Shown here piece by piece: positions 19,911 through 29,795 of a stretch of DNA of 64,000 bases (positions are counted from its first letter, which is position 1; each line of letters begins with the position of its first letter). A program made the position numbers and the translations under genes. The notes under the pieces were generated by a model. That model was not told the DNA's origin and did no database searches. It saw nothing but the letters and a program-made list of their open reading frames with translations. This DNA is from Ypsolopha sequella (lineage: Eukaryota > Arthropoda > Insecta > Lepidoptera > Ypsolophidae): contig OW203987.1 of assembly GCA_934047225.1 (NCBI GenBank), positions 2,135,501-2,199,500 of the forward strand, read 5' to 3'.

Positions 19911-20774
19911 CTTAACGTCTCAGTCTCTATTAACGGCTGAACTAGAACGCCTGATGGAGAAATATTTTGACAGCTTGCCGGCGTTTGAGTTTGAAAACCC
20001 TTGAATACCTCGAACTGTTTTGTTTGCCCTATTTGTCGTAACCTGTAACCACATTCATGCTATTTTAACCATTCATCTCATCACTGATTACTGCAAATCG
20101 TATTTAGTGGAGTTTTGAAATCTCAAAAAAAAAGGGATTTTACAAGATCATTTATAGATACATTTTATCTAAGATACACCGATACTTGCCTGACAATTTT
20201 ATAGATTTATACGAAGGGTTTTCCGCAGTTGGGTATTCAACGTGTAAACGTATTTTCCGTAATGATTCACCACTATCACTAGCAATTTACACAGAATTTT
20301 CACTTTTCAACACAAACATGGCGAACTTTCCGCATTTCAGTTTGACGCTTTGACCAAAGACAATATAACCACTTGCTTTGACGAAACGAAAACAAGTAAA
20401 ACCATCGACACACATAAATATATATATATTTTTTTGTAATTTTATGGTCTGGTTACAAAGACCTTTTGGCCAGCATTATCCGTATCGGAAAAAATTAGGC
20501 CATGTTCAGATTAACTCTGAACCGGTTATAAATAAAACAACGAATGAAATACCTATATACTTTTATTCTTTAAGATACATTAAATATAAGAATATCAGTT
20601 AAGATAGCTACTTTATTCCTTAAATCGTGCACAGACATACAATATCATTAAACATCTGTGCTATCGTGTTTTGAAGAAATAAAATCATAATCTCTTTGGG
20701 CAAAAGAACTAGTATCCAGAGCAACTGAACAATCTGCCAAATCTGGCGCTTTTAGCAGCTCCTCCACCAATTTC
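19911..20774 (-). other. BEL-2 leader with an exon-like frame and poly(A)-like signals
   Basis: Between the 5' LTR and gag lie 864 bases. The first 125 (20772-20648, minus strand) are open and protein-like: KLVEELLKAPDLADC, VALDTSSFAQRDYDF, then SSKHDSTDV and a stop. Two AATAAA motifs follow on the same strand (about 20610 and 20565). The arrangement resembles the last exon and 3' UTR of a cellular gene. The candidate primer binding site directly after the LTR is TTGGTGGAGGAGC. Whether this is captured cellular DNA or ordinary leader is not known. Confidence 0.45.
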
Positions 20775-21552
20775 TGTCGCGATTATCATTATTAACCTGG
20801 GTTAAGGGTATGTAATGAACACTGAGTATTCTCTCATCATGGTATTGCGACAGAATGGGTAAATCTTAATCAAGGAAATCATTGTCAGTTACAGCCATAC
20901 ACTCTGGCTGTGTCTTTTGAGTCATTTACGTCTTGTGTAAGAGCCACGGTAAGTGGTACGAAGCATTCTTAATAATAATCATTGCCCAGTTAATTTGGGT
21001 TTAGTTAATGGAGCCACTGGCTACTGTGGTACGACCAGATCTTAGTCGTTTTGGTACTCCCATTAACTCGACGGTCATCACAACGACCTGCTTCGTTTTC
21101 TTACTCTTACGGGTAATTCCCCTCGTAGGGCCTGCCTCCATCCCCTTGCCCATTACCGAACCTTCACCTTATGACTCTCTGATAGGGCATTAACTTTTAC
21201 CCTATCCTGATCAGCTATTACCTCTTAGCTGACTATGTTCTTATCAGCTGTTAACTACTAGCCGAATTTGTCTGTTTATCATACTATATCACACGGGTAC
21301 GGGACAAGTAAATTGGACTTACCAACAATACTGTAGGCGATCAGCGTGCCAGGAATACTCTCCGCTCGATTCCACCGCGCCTTTTTTCTTACCACCTCGT
21401 CCCGCCATCTTATCTTTTTCCACCTTACCACAGACAATCATATTCATTTTTCTTAATATTGCCATACTAATAAATAAATACAGAAGGCAACAAAACATAA
21501 GATTTCACTCACCTTTCTTAGTATAATGAAGTAATCGCGGTAATCCGCGACA
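20775..21552 (-). repeat. BEL-2 5' LTR
   Basis: This 778-bp LTR equals the 3' copy by eye, with a constant offset of 7116 bases. The plus-strand base sequence starts TGTCGCGATTATC and ends GGTAATCCGCGACA. It is followed by the AATCC duplication and the N-terminal half of the CR1-like ORF1. Confidence 0.93.
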
Positions 21553-21909
21553 AATCCTATCCTCTAGTACGACTATGTATTTTCTATCTTCTTTAGCAGT
21601 CAATTCTAGTTGCTCGATCTTTTTTTTAAATTCCTCGTTTTGGGCAGTTAGGAAGGCGACAGAGTTCTCAATATTGCGATTTGTTTGCTGGATTTCCTTT
21701 TGAGAAGCAGAAATCTTTCGAAGTTCAGTTACTTGGGGGGATAGCAAAGCCGTCATCATATCCTTTATTTCCTCCTTAAGATCATCCATATCCAAGTTTG
21801 AGTTTTCGTTTCTCTTTCTTTTAATACGTGTCCCAACAAAGCTCGGTGGAGTAAGGGTATTTCCCAATAAGTCCGAGTCGGAAGCAGATTTGTTCAGTAC
21901 TCCATCCAT
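21553..21909 (-). pseudogene. CR1-like ORF1, N-terminal half (split by BEL-2)
   Basis: From ATG 21909 the frame reads MDGVLNKSASDSDLLGN, a basic patch (GTRIKRKRNEN), then a heptad-rich coiled coil (VAFLTAQNEEFKKKIEQLEL, KEDRKYIVVLEDRI). After the AATCC duplication the frame runs into the BEL-2 LTR. A coiled coil followed by a nucleic-acid-binding C-terminal half is the usual ORF1 plan. The C-terminal half is at 13658-13141. Confidence 0.85.
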
Positions 21910-22516
21910 TGAACGTATAGGTTAAATGAAGAAAAGTCGTAGGTACTTACTGTCTTGGCTTCTTAAGCTTCTAGTTTTTAGTATGTCAGTACACAAATCA
22001 CTCGTTGAAATCGAGAGGCGCGCTTGTAGCTATCATTAACAAATAAACGGCGTAGACACGCTATTGTATGATTGCGTAGCTCCGTAGCACTTTGCGTAGA
22101 GGCAGCGGAGGCGTGAAGAAAGCAGGATGGAAATAAAGTGTCTTCTCTGTCCCCCGAGGTGAGGTGCAGGGGGATGTGCTCTCACTGCTCCTTGCCGACG
22201 CAAGAGTAAGAGGCAAATTATGAGGTGCTTCTCTTTTACTCGCGGGTTGCGGGGGGCTGTCTCGTCCGATCGCCTTTCACTTGTGTGGAAATTTACACTG
22301 CGATAGTACACGAATACGCACTGTTACTTTATAGTAATAAGCACTACTTTTGATTGGTGGTTTTAAAGAATATTTTATTAACAACCGATAACACGTCTGC
22401 TTCTAAACAGATGCCAAGGGAAAGAGGCGGAAGAAACAAGGGAAAGAAACTCAGCACACTCAGCACACTCATCACACACACACTCATCACATACACACTC
22501 AGCTCATTGTCACTCA
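21910..22516 (-). other. 5' UTR of the CR1-like element and its junction with BEL-1
   Basis: No gene is seen. The segment to about 22465 is taken as the 5' UTR and promoter of the CR1-like element. BEL-1 sequence resumes in a CACTCAT/CACACA-rich stretch at about 22466-22516, just before the pol frame. The exact junction is blurred because CACTCAT occurs twice there. Confidence 0.5.
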
Positions 22517-25500
22517 ATGACTTCAACTCCAACAGAGAATTCCTGTAACTCCGCACAACGTGTAGTGAACGTCACTAACACGCCAATTTTGTTGCCAACC
22601 GTCTCACTTAAAATAGCAGACGTACATGGTCAATTTCACTCAGCACGAGCCTTGTTAGACTGTGGAAGTATGCTGACTCTTTGTTCTCAGCGCATGGCCA
22701 CAATTTTAAATTTACCATTAAAACATACATCTCTAAAAATCGCAGGAGTTGGAAATCAGCACACACAAAACTCAAAGGCATCAATCACAATTGTATGCCG
22801 ACCTACTCACCGTGACACACCTATGATCACGGCCACAGCCCATATATTGAAGAACGTAACTGGGTACCTACCGTTAGAAAAGGTTCCAGATCTCGCTCAG
22901 TTAACAGGTCACCCACCGATTCCTCTTGCTGATCGAGAATATCACACACCAGCTCCGGTTGATCTAATACTAGGATCTGACGTTCTTGGTCAAGTGTTAG
23001 ACGGAACCAAGTTTTCGCTCGGCCCTGGCAAGCCTATAGCCTTCGGCACGATATTTGATTTTACATTGATTGGACCTTTCGAAAGTTTACATACCTCACC
23101 CACGAATCAGGTCAACTCAGTTCACATTGTCGGCTCTCACACGGACTCAGAGCATTCAACTCATGACATTCACAAAAGTCTTGAGAGGTTTTGGGAATCC
23201 GAGGAACCCCAAACCTACAATCATACCAGCCCATTAGAAGAACAGTGTGAGGACATTTTCCGCACCACAACTACTCGTGAACCATCAGGTCAATATGTGG
23301 TTACACTGCCCTTTCTGCACAACGCGCCGACATTAGGTTCCACTCACGCTATTGCGCTACGCAGGTTTCTCAATTTGGAGAAGAAGCTGCTAGCGAACCC
23401 GCCCTTCCGCTCGAAATACGTAGAGTTTATGTCAGATTACATAAAATTGGGACATATGTCGCCGTGTCACCCCAATACCTTTGCTCATAAATCCCATTTC
23501 TATATCCCACATCATGGCATATTCAAGCCAGGATCAGAAAAGTTACGCTGCGTGTTTGACGGAAGTTGTAAAAGCTCAAATGGCGTCAATTTAAATGATT
23601 GTCTCCATACAGGTCCAGCTCTTCAACAAGATATTGTTGACATTATCATGTCCTTCAGGATCCACTCACAAGTTTTCAGCACAGACATCCGAATGATGTT
23701 CAGAAATATACTCATTCACCCAGAGCAAAGACCTTTTCAACTCATTCTCTGGCGGTCTTCACCCGACCAGCCCCTGCTCACGTATGCCCTTAATACCGTC
23801 ACATATGGATTAAGGTCCAGCCCATACCATGCCATCCGCACTTTACTCCAATTGGCTGATGACGAAGGTCATCGTTACCCCCACGCTGCTCAGGTCCTCC
23901 GCAAATCAATATTTGTGGACGACATTCTCTCAGGTGCAGATTCTGTGGAATCTGCTGGAATCTGCTCAGTCGCTCCAAAGCGACCTGATCGAGTTACTCG
24001 CCCTAGGTGGCTTCCAGCTCAGTAAATGGACCTCCAACTCGCCTCAGCTCCTTGAACGGTTCTCAGATGACCAGTGCGACATGCCCAAGGACTTTGACTT
24101 CAGTCCCGACTCTAATTCCATTAAGGTTCTGGGAATACAGTGGATTCCTCAAACTGATGAGTTCACTTATCGCATTTCTCTGCCCACTCATGCTCAAGTC
24201 ACAAAGCGCTCCATTCTCAGTACAGTAGCGTCTCTCTATGACCCCAATGGCTGGGTTACTCCAGTCATCTTCCGCGCAAAGATTCTTCTGCAGAAGCTTT
24301 GGCTTCTGAAAATAGGATGGGATGAGCCTATCCCTGAAGAAGTCCACACAGAGTGGCAACACATCTCAGAGGATCTTCCTCAGCTCTCAAACCTCCGTTT
24401 ACCTCGACACATTTGTAAGTGTAAGCCCACGTCTACTTACTCACTTCACGGGTTCGCGGACGCATCAGAGGCTGGCTTTGGTGCCGTTATCTATCTTCAT
24501 GAGCGCAATACCACTGGACATGTCAATGTACACCTAATCATTGGCAAGTCCAAGGTCGCACCCATTAAGACTCGCCTCTCAATCCCGAAATTGGAGTTGT
24601 CAGCCGCGACTCTTTTATCTCAGCTCATGACTCGAGTGTCAGCCCAACTGTCAGCTCATATAGCCATTCAAACACACACATGCTGGTCAGATAGCACAAT
24701 AGTGTTGGCATGGCTCAATACCCCACCTCACCGATTACAGACTTTCGAGGCCAATCGAGTGGCTAAGATCACAGCTACTTCAACTAGCCATACGTGGAGG
24801 CATGTGCCCACGAACCTCAACCCTGCTGACTGTGCAAGCAGAGGCATGTCTGCCCAGTCTCTCTCACTTCATGACCTTTGGTGGTCACCCAGTTGGCTCA
24901 AAGAACCTACCTGCACTTGGCCCAAGATGCCACCCGCTCTAGGCCATCATGCTCTCCCAGGCCTTAAGCCCAAAAAGGTACCAGCACACATAGCAGTCCC
25001 AGATATCGATCTGGACTTGCTCACTCGCTACAGCTCACTTGACAAGCTCGTCGGAGTGACGGCTTGTATTAAAAGGTTCATATTCAATTGTCACAATGAG
25101 TTTGCTGAAGACATTAATCGTATCCAGACTGATAAGGTTTGTCCCGTTCGGCTCCAGCGTCTCTCGCCCTTCATAAAGGACGGCCTCTTGAGAGTCGGTG
25201 GTCGTCTCTCTCACGCGTCAATTAGGTATGACGCTCAACACCCACTCATTCTACCCAGCTCAAGTCCGCTCGTAGATCTCATTATAGATCACTATCACAC
25301 AATACACTGCCACCCTGGAGCTGACACATTACACGCCATATTACGCCAGCAGTACTGGATTCTGTCCGCTCGTCGTATTATTAGACACCGCGTGTTTAAA
25401 TGTATTAGATGTTTCCGGTGCCGCGCTCAGCCTAAGGCTCCGCTCATGGCTGATCTTCCAGTAGACAGAGTTACTCCTCAGCCAGTTTTTAGTCACGTCA

Positions 25501-26450
25501 CGACGGACTTTGCTGGCCACTTCTTCGTTAAATCCAGCACGTTGCGGAACGCGAAACTCATAAAAGCGTACTTTTGTATTTTCGTTTGCCTCGCAACAAA
25601 GGCGGTTCATTTGGAACCAGTCTCTGCACTCACAACGGAAGCGTTCTTTGCGGCATTGCAACGTTTCATCTCACGTCGCGGTACTCCGGTTCTCATTCGC
25701 TCAGACTGCGGCACAAACTATGTAGGTGCTAGGAATCAGCTCATTGAAGTTCAGAACTTCCTCAGGTCAAACAATGATGCAATCACTCACAAGCTCGCGA
25801 ATCAGCACATAACTTGGTTACTGAACCCGCCTAAAGGGCCTTGGTTCGGCGCTCTGCACGAAATAAACGTAAAATCCACCAAGCAACTACTTTATCGCGT
25901 GATAGGTGAACAGCACCTCACTTTTGAGGAATTTTCTACCCTTTTGGCTCGAATTGAGGCTGTACTCAACTCAAGACCCCTCTGCCCAATTTCATCCGAC
26001 CCTACGGACTTTGAACCTCTCACGGCCGGACATTTCATTATTGGTCGTCCGCTCACCGCTCTACCTGAGCAGTCTTTTGACGACAGACCCATATCTGCTC
26101 TTAAACGGTTTCAACTCATTCAAGCGCTCTCTCAGCGCTTTTGGACTCTCTGGTCCAGATCCTACCTCCATACCCTGCAAACCCGCTCCAAATGGCTTTC
26201 CCCTTCTTCCCCTCCTCAAGTGGGTGAACTGGTCCTCATCAAAGAGGATGACCTGCCTCCGCTCCAATGGAAGTTGGGGAGAATTCTCCGCACGATACCT
26301 GGCAAGGATGGAGTGATCCGAGTTGTGGATCTGGACACAGCTCATGGAAATCTGCGACGACCTGTGTTCAAGATAGCCAGGCTGCCGTTGGATTCAGCTC
26401 AAGAGGAGCCGCAGCCCCGGCCCCCCCAGGATGTTCACGCCACAGCGTGA
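22517..26450 (+). pseudogene. pol: BEL-1 Pol: protease, RT, RNase H, integrase (one frameshift)
   Basis: Frame one (22517-24025) holds the A17-type protease (ALLDCGSMLTLCSQRM, LILGSDVLGQVL) and RT with VFDGSCKSSNGVNLNDCL, FSTDIRMMFRNILI and SIFVDDILSGAD. A 10-bp tandem duplication (GGAATCTGCT at 23947-23956 and 23957-23966) then shifts the frame. Frame two (to 26450) continues with the RT thumb, RNase H (HGFADASEAGFGAVI, IPKLELSAATL, CWSDSTIVLAWL), integrase (HCHPGADTLHAIL, CIRCFRC, TTDFAGHFF, IRSDCGTNYVGA, WFGALHEINVKSTKQLL) and DUF5641 (LVLIKEDDLPPLQWKLGRIL). The stop lies 19 bases inside the 3' LTR. The duplication probably inactivates this copy despite its youth. Confidence 0.92.
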
Positions 26451-26837
26451 CGAATCCGCGCGCGCATGCGCGGATGACTAGACCCCCGCCGCGCGCCGGC
26501 TCGAGGCGCGCGCGGGCGCTGGTCCTCTCTGTCTGTTCCGCCGCAAACGTCGATCGAACGACACGTATGCACACTCGCGCCGCCAGCCCAAACAATATCG
26601 CATACCTACAAGTGTTGTGTTCACAGTATACCAGTGTAGTGTTCACGTTACACCAAGACATTCTGCACATTCCTGACCAAAACGCCAGCTCCATCAGCCC
26701 AACAAGAAGGCTCAGCCCGTCAGCGCATTCGTCGGCTCGCCCACAACAATCCAGAATAAAGGTCAGTGCACCCACAATTATCCAGTGTTAATCCTTAAAT
26801 CCCATCAGCTCTGCATTCCTGTAACCCCGCGGTTACA
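26432..26837 (+). repeat. BEL-1 3' LTR
   Basis: This is the 406-bp copy of the LTR at 6194-6599, with no difference seen. It overlaps the last 19 bases of pol and is followed by the ACCTC target duplication and BEL-3 integrase sequence. Confidence 0.93.
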
Positions 26838-27029
26838 ACCTCTGTAGATTGTGCTATTGTCGGAACGAATAAGTGAAGGTAAACCCCTACGCGACACGAA
26901 ACGATCCAACGCGGCGCCGAAGGCCTCCGTAGTCAAAGCTGATACCACTGCCAAGTGGACGGCCTTCCACTGCCAAGTGGACGGCCTTGGTGGCCAAGCA
27001 CACAAATACACAAGGTATGCTTTCACAAC
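26838..27029 (-). pseudogene. BEL-3 integrase catalytic core fragment
   Basis: The minus strand reads KAYLVYL, CVFVCLATKAVHLA (next frame), VVSALTTEAFGAALDRFVSR and LPSLIRSDNSTIYRG, the second catalytic Asp region of BEL/Pao integrase. A 22-bp tandem duplication (26945-26988, CCACTGCCAAGTGGACGGCC core) shifts the frame. The coding sequence continues beyond BEL-1 at 6193 (TANDVV). The zinc-binding domain and first catalytic Asp are absent between this piece and the one at 28613. Confidence 0.8.
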
Positions 27030-27150
27030 TGTCATAGACTAACTCCGTCAAGGCGTCACCTAGATACGGTTGTTGACATGTTTTGCTTGTCACTTAAATA
27101 AATATTGTGATGAAAGAATAATGCTTTTACATTTGATTAATTATATAATA
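27030..27150 (+). repeat. Gypsy-derivative 5' LTR
   Basis: This 121-bp LTR is the pair of 28492-28612, preceded by ACAAC. It ends ATTATATAATA, followed by the TGGCGACGAG primer-binding-like motif. Such a short LTR is seen in some insect Gypsy lineages. Confidence 0.85.
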
Positions 27151-27164
27151 TTTTGGCGACGAGG

Positions 27165-27957
27165 ATGGGGGAATTAGATCGTCTTACTCGCTTACGGTCT
27201 GCAATACGCGGCCAATTTACGAAACTAAGCTCACAATTGGAACGAATACAAATTACATCGGAATTCGAAGTAAGTCAAACATTGTCAAATCTCGAAAACT
27301 ATGAGAAAAAGCTAAGATATAGAAGCTCAGACTGAGAATTTAGAATTAGAAGTCGAACAACGACATACAACAGAAGAAAACATTTTACAATTAAAGTTGA
27401 AGTTACACAACTTGCGCCCTTATAGTGCTACCGAAGCACCCTCTACGTACATGACAGCGGTACAACACGCTAAGAATTTCGAAGACACTCCAATACAGAA
27501 TTCTGTACACTTAAATACCCAACGTGGAACGCAACCCAGACTCAACTTAATGCCATTTCATGAGAAAGAATCATTTAAAAACTTTGTAAAAAGACTGTCA
27601 GTATATCTTATGCTCAACAATGTTACTGACCCTAAAACGAAAGTTTACATGTTACTGTCTACATTACCCCCAGATTTACACGAAAGAGTTCACAACCTTT
27701 GCTCCCCAGACGACCCGCTGAATAAGACATTTGAAGAACTTTCAGATATCTTAGATAATTTCATAGATCCGAAACCCAGCATATGGGCTTCTCAACATAC
27801 CTTCATATCCCGCTTACAACAGGCCGATGAATCAGTCGCTATCTACGCGTCAGAACTTAAGAAACTGTCACAGAACTGTGAATTTAAATGCCCACACTGT
27901 AAGAAACTTACTCTCGATACATTCCTGTCACTGCAATTTTTGGACTGCCTTACACCT
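27165..27957 (+). pseudogene. gag: Gypsy Gag fragment
   Basis: Starting at ATG 27165 (MGELDRLTRLRSAIRGQF), the frame shifts near 27335. It continues from about 27340 with ENLELEVEQRHTTEEN, PRLNLMPFHEKESFKNFVKR and the Retrotrans_gag-like core (KVYMLLSTLPPDLHERV, FEELSDILDNFIDPKPSI, RLQQADESVAIYASELKKL). CEFKCPHCKKLTLDTFL follows just before the deletion joint at about 27950. The 3' part of gag and any further zinc knuckle are gone. Confidence 0.8.
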
Positions 27958-28499
27958 TAGTCTCCGACAACGGACGACAATTCGTATCTCAAGAATTTGA
28001 GAATTTCTTAAAGAATAACAGCATTGTACATAAAACCATTGCCCCCTATCATCCCTCAACCAACGGACAAGCTGAACGCTTTGTACAAACAATAAAAAAA
28101 GCCCTACATAAATTAGAGGGGGAGAGTGGTGGAATTTTGGACAAAGTACGCACAGTTAAAGCCCTGCTTCGGGCCACACCGACCAGCTCTGGATATTCGC
28201 CATATATGCTTATGTTCGGAAGAGAATTAAGAACAAGGCTGGCTGCGAAGATTCGAGCACCACCACAGCTTGTTCCCCGAGCCGGTGTGAAAGTTAAAGA
28301 GATCGCGCTAGGAGGCCGGGTCCAGGCACGGAACTATACAGTATCCGGTAAGAAGTGGGAGTTTGGTACAGTGACCCGCCGTTTAGGAAACCTACATTAC
28401 GAGATTGTGACTGACGACGGGCGCATCTGGATCCGTCACCTGGATCAGCTGCTCCCGGCTCCAGGGATTCATGGGAATCACGGCGGAGGCGTGTCATAG
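27958..28499 (+). pseudogene. Gypsy integrase C-terminal half
   Basis: The sequence opens at the second catalytic Asp (VSDNGRQFVSQEFENFL). It continues with PYHPSTNGQAERFVQTIKKA, which contains the catalytic Glu of DD35E integrases, then SGYSPYMLMFGRELRTRL and the basic C-terminal domain ending HLDQLLPAPG. The stop at 28497 lies six bases inside the 3' LTR. It is joined to gag in a different frame, so no fusion protein forms. Confidence 0.85.
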
Positions 28500-28612
28500 A
28501 CTAACTCCGTCAAGGCGTCACCTAGATACGGTTGTTGACATGTTTTGCTTGTCACTTAAATAAATATTGTGATGAAAGAATAAGGCTTTTACATTTGATT
28601 AATTATACAATA
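28492..28612 (+). repeat. Gypsy-derivative 3' LTR
   Basis: This 121-bp copy differs from the 5' LTR by a T-to-G change (AATAAGGC) and a T-to-C change near the end (ATACAATA). It is followed by the ACAAC duplication. Two differences in 121 bases suggest a moderately recent insertion. Confidence 0.85.
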
Positions 28613-28881
28613 ACAACCAACAGATTTACCAAAGGTTCGTCCTTGGGTAGAAGCAAAGGATGACGACTTCCGTATGGCAGGTTGACTCTCCGAAGTTGGC
28701 CTCCAAAACGCAGAAGTCCTTCATAATCCGTGAAAGGATTCCAACAAGCGACCGCTCGCTTCAGCCTGGCGTGACACTCGCGCAGAACTCGAAGTCTAAC
28801 CTTGAAGCGGTCCGCCTGAAGTACATGAACCCAGTGTACCAATGCGCTCCAACGCTCCTCGGCACTCACGGCTAGGGACAA
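28613..28881 (-). pseudogene. BEL-3 segment between RNase H and integrase
   Basis: The minus-strand frame reads LRECHARLKRAVACWNPFTD, then YEGLLRFGGQLRRVNLPYGS and RHPLLLPKDEPLVNLL. The L-R-x-G-G-R-L...H-P-x-L-L-P signature is the conserved stretch just before the integrase zinc-binding domain of BEL/Pao Pol. The Gypsy derivative inserted directly after it. RNase H and RT are not found upstream, where the protease fragment follows within about 150 bases. Confidence 0.75.
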
Positions 28882-29017
28882 AATATATAAATATCATTGA
28901 CTAGTTGGTATTTAAACTTAATACCACCATCATATTGAGATCCTCCAAATCTGCAAACAGTCTATGTTCATTTGAAAGCCATTTCCTAAGTTCGAACATA
29001 ATCATCCAAGTATCGAA

Positions 29018-29372
29018 TCAAATATCGAATATCCAAAAATTGTGGATACCGCCACTAATGAAGAAGAACCCAGAGTCTTCTAAAAACCAAATAGGATCCA
29101 TCCTAACACATCCGAGCCCAGGAGAACATCGACTGGGGCCGGAAGACAAAAAATGTGGGTCTGCCAGATCCAGACCTGACGTGCATGAGATTATGGATGG
29201 AAGAAGGTCCAAAGAAGGCTGCCAGCCGACAATATTGTCCATAACCAAGGCTGCAGCCGCTGTTTCACCTCCAGTCCACCAATACCTAGGAGCGGCACCG
29301 ACGAAACCTCCAGGTTCAAAACCAATCGGTGCGTCACTTGACTTTCCAAGTCGAGGAGGGCCCTTACCCTAA
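29018..29372 (-). pseudogene. BEL-3 A17-type aspartic protease fragment
   Basis: From 29372 the minus strand reads VRALLDLESQVTHRLVLNLE and VPLLGIGGLEVKQRL. After frame shifts it gives GLDLADPHF and FCLPAPVDVLLGSDVLGWIL. These are the start (family D-S-G-S active site, here D-L-E-S) and end blocks of the BEL/Pao protease. Loss of the active-site motif and two frame changes show that it is dead. Confidence 0.7.
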
Positions 29373-29795
29373 CTCAATCCCCCCTGGGGCCCGACACGAG
29401 CCATCGCGGTGGGCAACAGAACCGTCTGCGGTTCCGTACTCATAGCTTGAACAAGCTAGTTACAGGCTACCCTGCCTGTGGAGCGCAGGACCAGTCCACT
29501 GGCAGTAATACGGCTGGCGCGTGCACATACGTGCGCGTAGCCTCCAACTCTCCCTAAGTACGGCGGGTGTACTCCAACCGCGGGTACACGTGGTACGGCG
29601 ATGAGTAACCCCGTGACTCCGTCTGATCACGCTGCTCCATGCCAGCTGGTACCGAAACCGGCGCGGGGAGGGGGGGGCCTAGCCCTTGCCAACTCCAATT
29701 GGCCCCCGCCCGTAGGGGCCCAATTCACAACATGGCCATATGTGTGATAGCCCGTAGACGGGGGGCCCCTACGGGTCCACGCGCAGATACATGAC
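29373..29795 (-). other. GC-rich spacer between BEL-3 gag and protease
   Basis: This stretch is GC-rich compared with the window and contains runs of G and C. It probably encoded the Gag C-terminus and the Gag-Pol linker, but I cannot read a conserved motif in it. Open frames on the minus strand look like continuations of the gag tail in shifted frames. Confidence 0.4.

Larger units (their letters stand above)
13659..21552 (-). mobile_element. BEL-2: intact young BEL/Pao retrotransposon, innermost layer
   Basis: It is 7894 bp long with two 778-bp LTRs (13659-14436 and 20775-21552) that look identical. The LTR ends form the inverted repeat TGTCGCG...CGCGACA. The target-site duplication is AATCC (13654-13658 and 21553-21557). 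Gag and Pol frames are both uninterrupted and the LTRs match, so this copy could be autonomous. It inserted in ORF1 of the CR1-like element and is the youngest event in the left nest. It belongs to a different BEL/Pao lineage from BEL-1, judging by the LTRs, the protein sequences and the YVDN reverse transcriptase motif. Confidence 0.95.
9418..22465 (-). mobile_element. CR1-like non-LTR retrotransposon nested in BEL-1
   Basis: On the minus strand the order is a 5' UTR (about 22465-21910), ORF1 (21909 to 21553, resuming at 13658 to 13141 after BEL-2), ORF2 (12683-9723), a 3' UTR and an ATT-repeat tail at about 9417-9435 instead of poly(A). CACTCAT precedes the tail and recurs near 22466, so it may be the target-site duplication, but the right edge is uncertain by tens of bases. 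Own length is about 5.1 kb. The ORF1/ORF2 types and the microsatellite tail suggest the CR1/Daphne group of insect elements. Confidence 0.85.
6194..26837 (+). mobile_element. BEL-1: complete, recent BEL/Pao retrotransposon split by a nested insertion
   Basis: Two 406-bp LTRs (6194-6599, 26432-26837) look identical base for base. Both begin TGTTCACGCC and end GCGGTTACA. The element is flanked by the target-site duplication ACCTC (6189-6193 and 26838-26842), and 5 bp is usual for BEL/Pao. It inserted into the integrase of BEL-3. Its own sequence is about 7.6 kb. The remaining 13 kb, about 9418 to 22465, is the CR1-like element with BEL-2 inside it, sitting between gag and pol. Identical LTRs imply very recent transposition, which also means the two deeper insertions are younger still. 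Confidence 0.93.
27030..28612 (+). mobile_element. internally deleted Gypsy-type LTR element nested in BEL-3
   Basis: The element is 1583 bp long with two 121-bp LTRs (27030-27150 and 28492-28612). They start TGTCATAGACTAACTCCG, carry an AATAAATATT signal and differ at two positions. The target-site duplication is ACAAC (27025-27029 and 28613-28617). The 5' LTR is followed by TTTTGGCGACGAGGATGGG, typical of the primer-binding region of Gypsy elements. Inside, gag is fused out of frame to the integrase end, with protease, RT and RNase H deleted. It cannot be autonomous but retains the termini needed for mobilisation in trans. Confidence 0.85.

Noticed and set aside
20378..20602. 74-codon plus-strand frame in the BEL-2 leader
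   Set aside because: Antisense to the leader and without motifs; the exon-like frame is on the other strand.
28905..29372. 155-codon plus-strand frame
   Set aside because: Antisense to the BEL-3 protease remnants, which carry the LLGSDVLG block.
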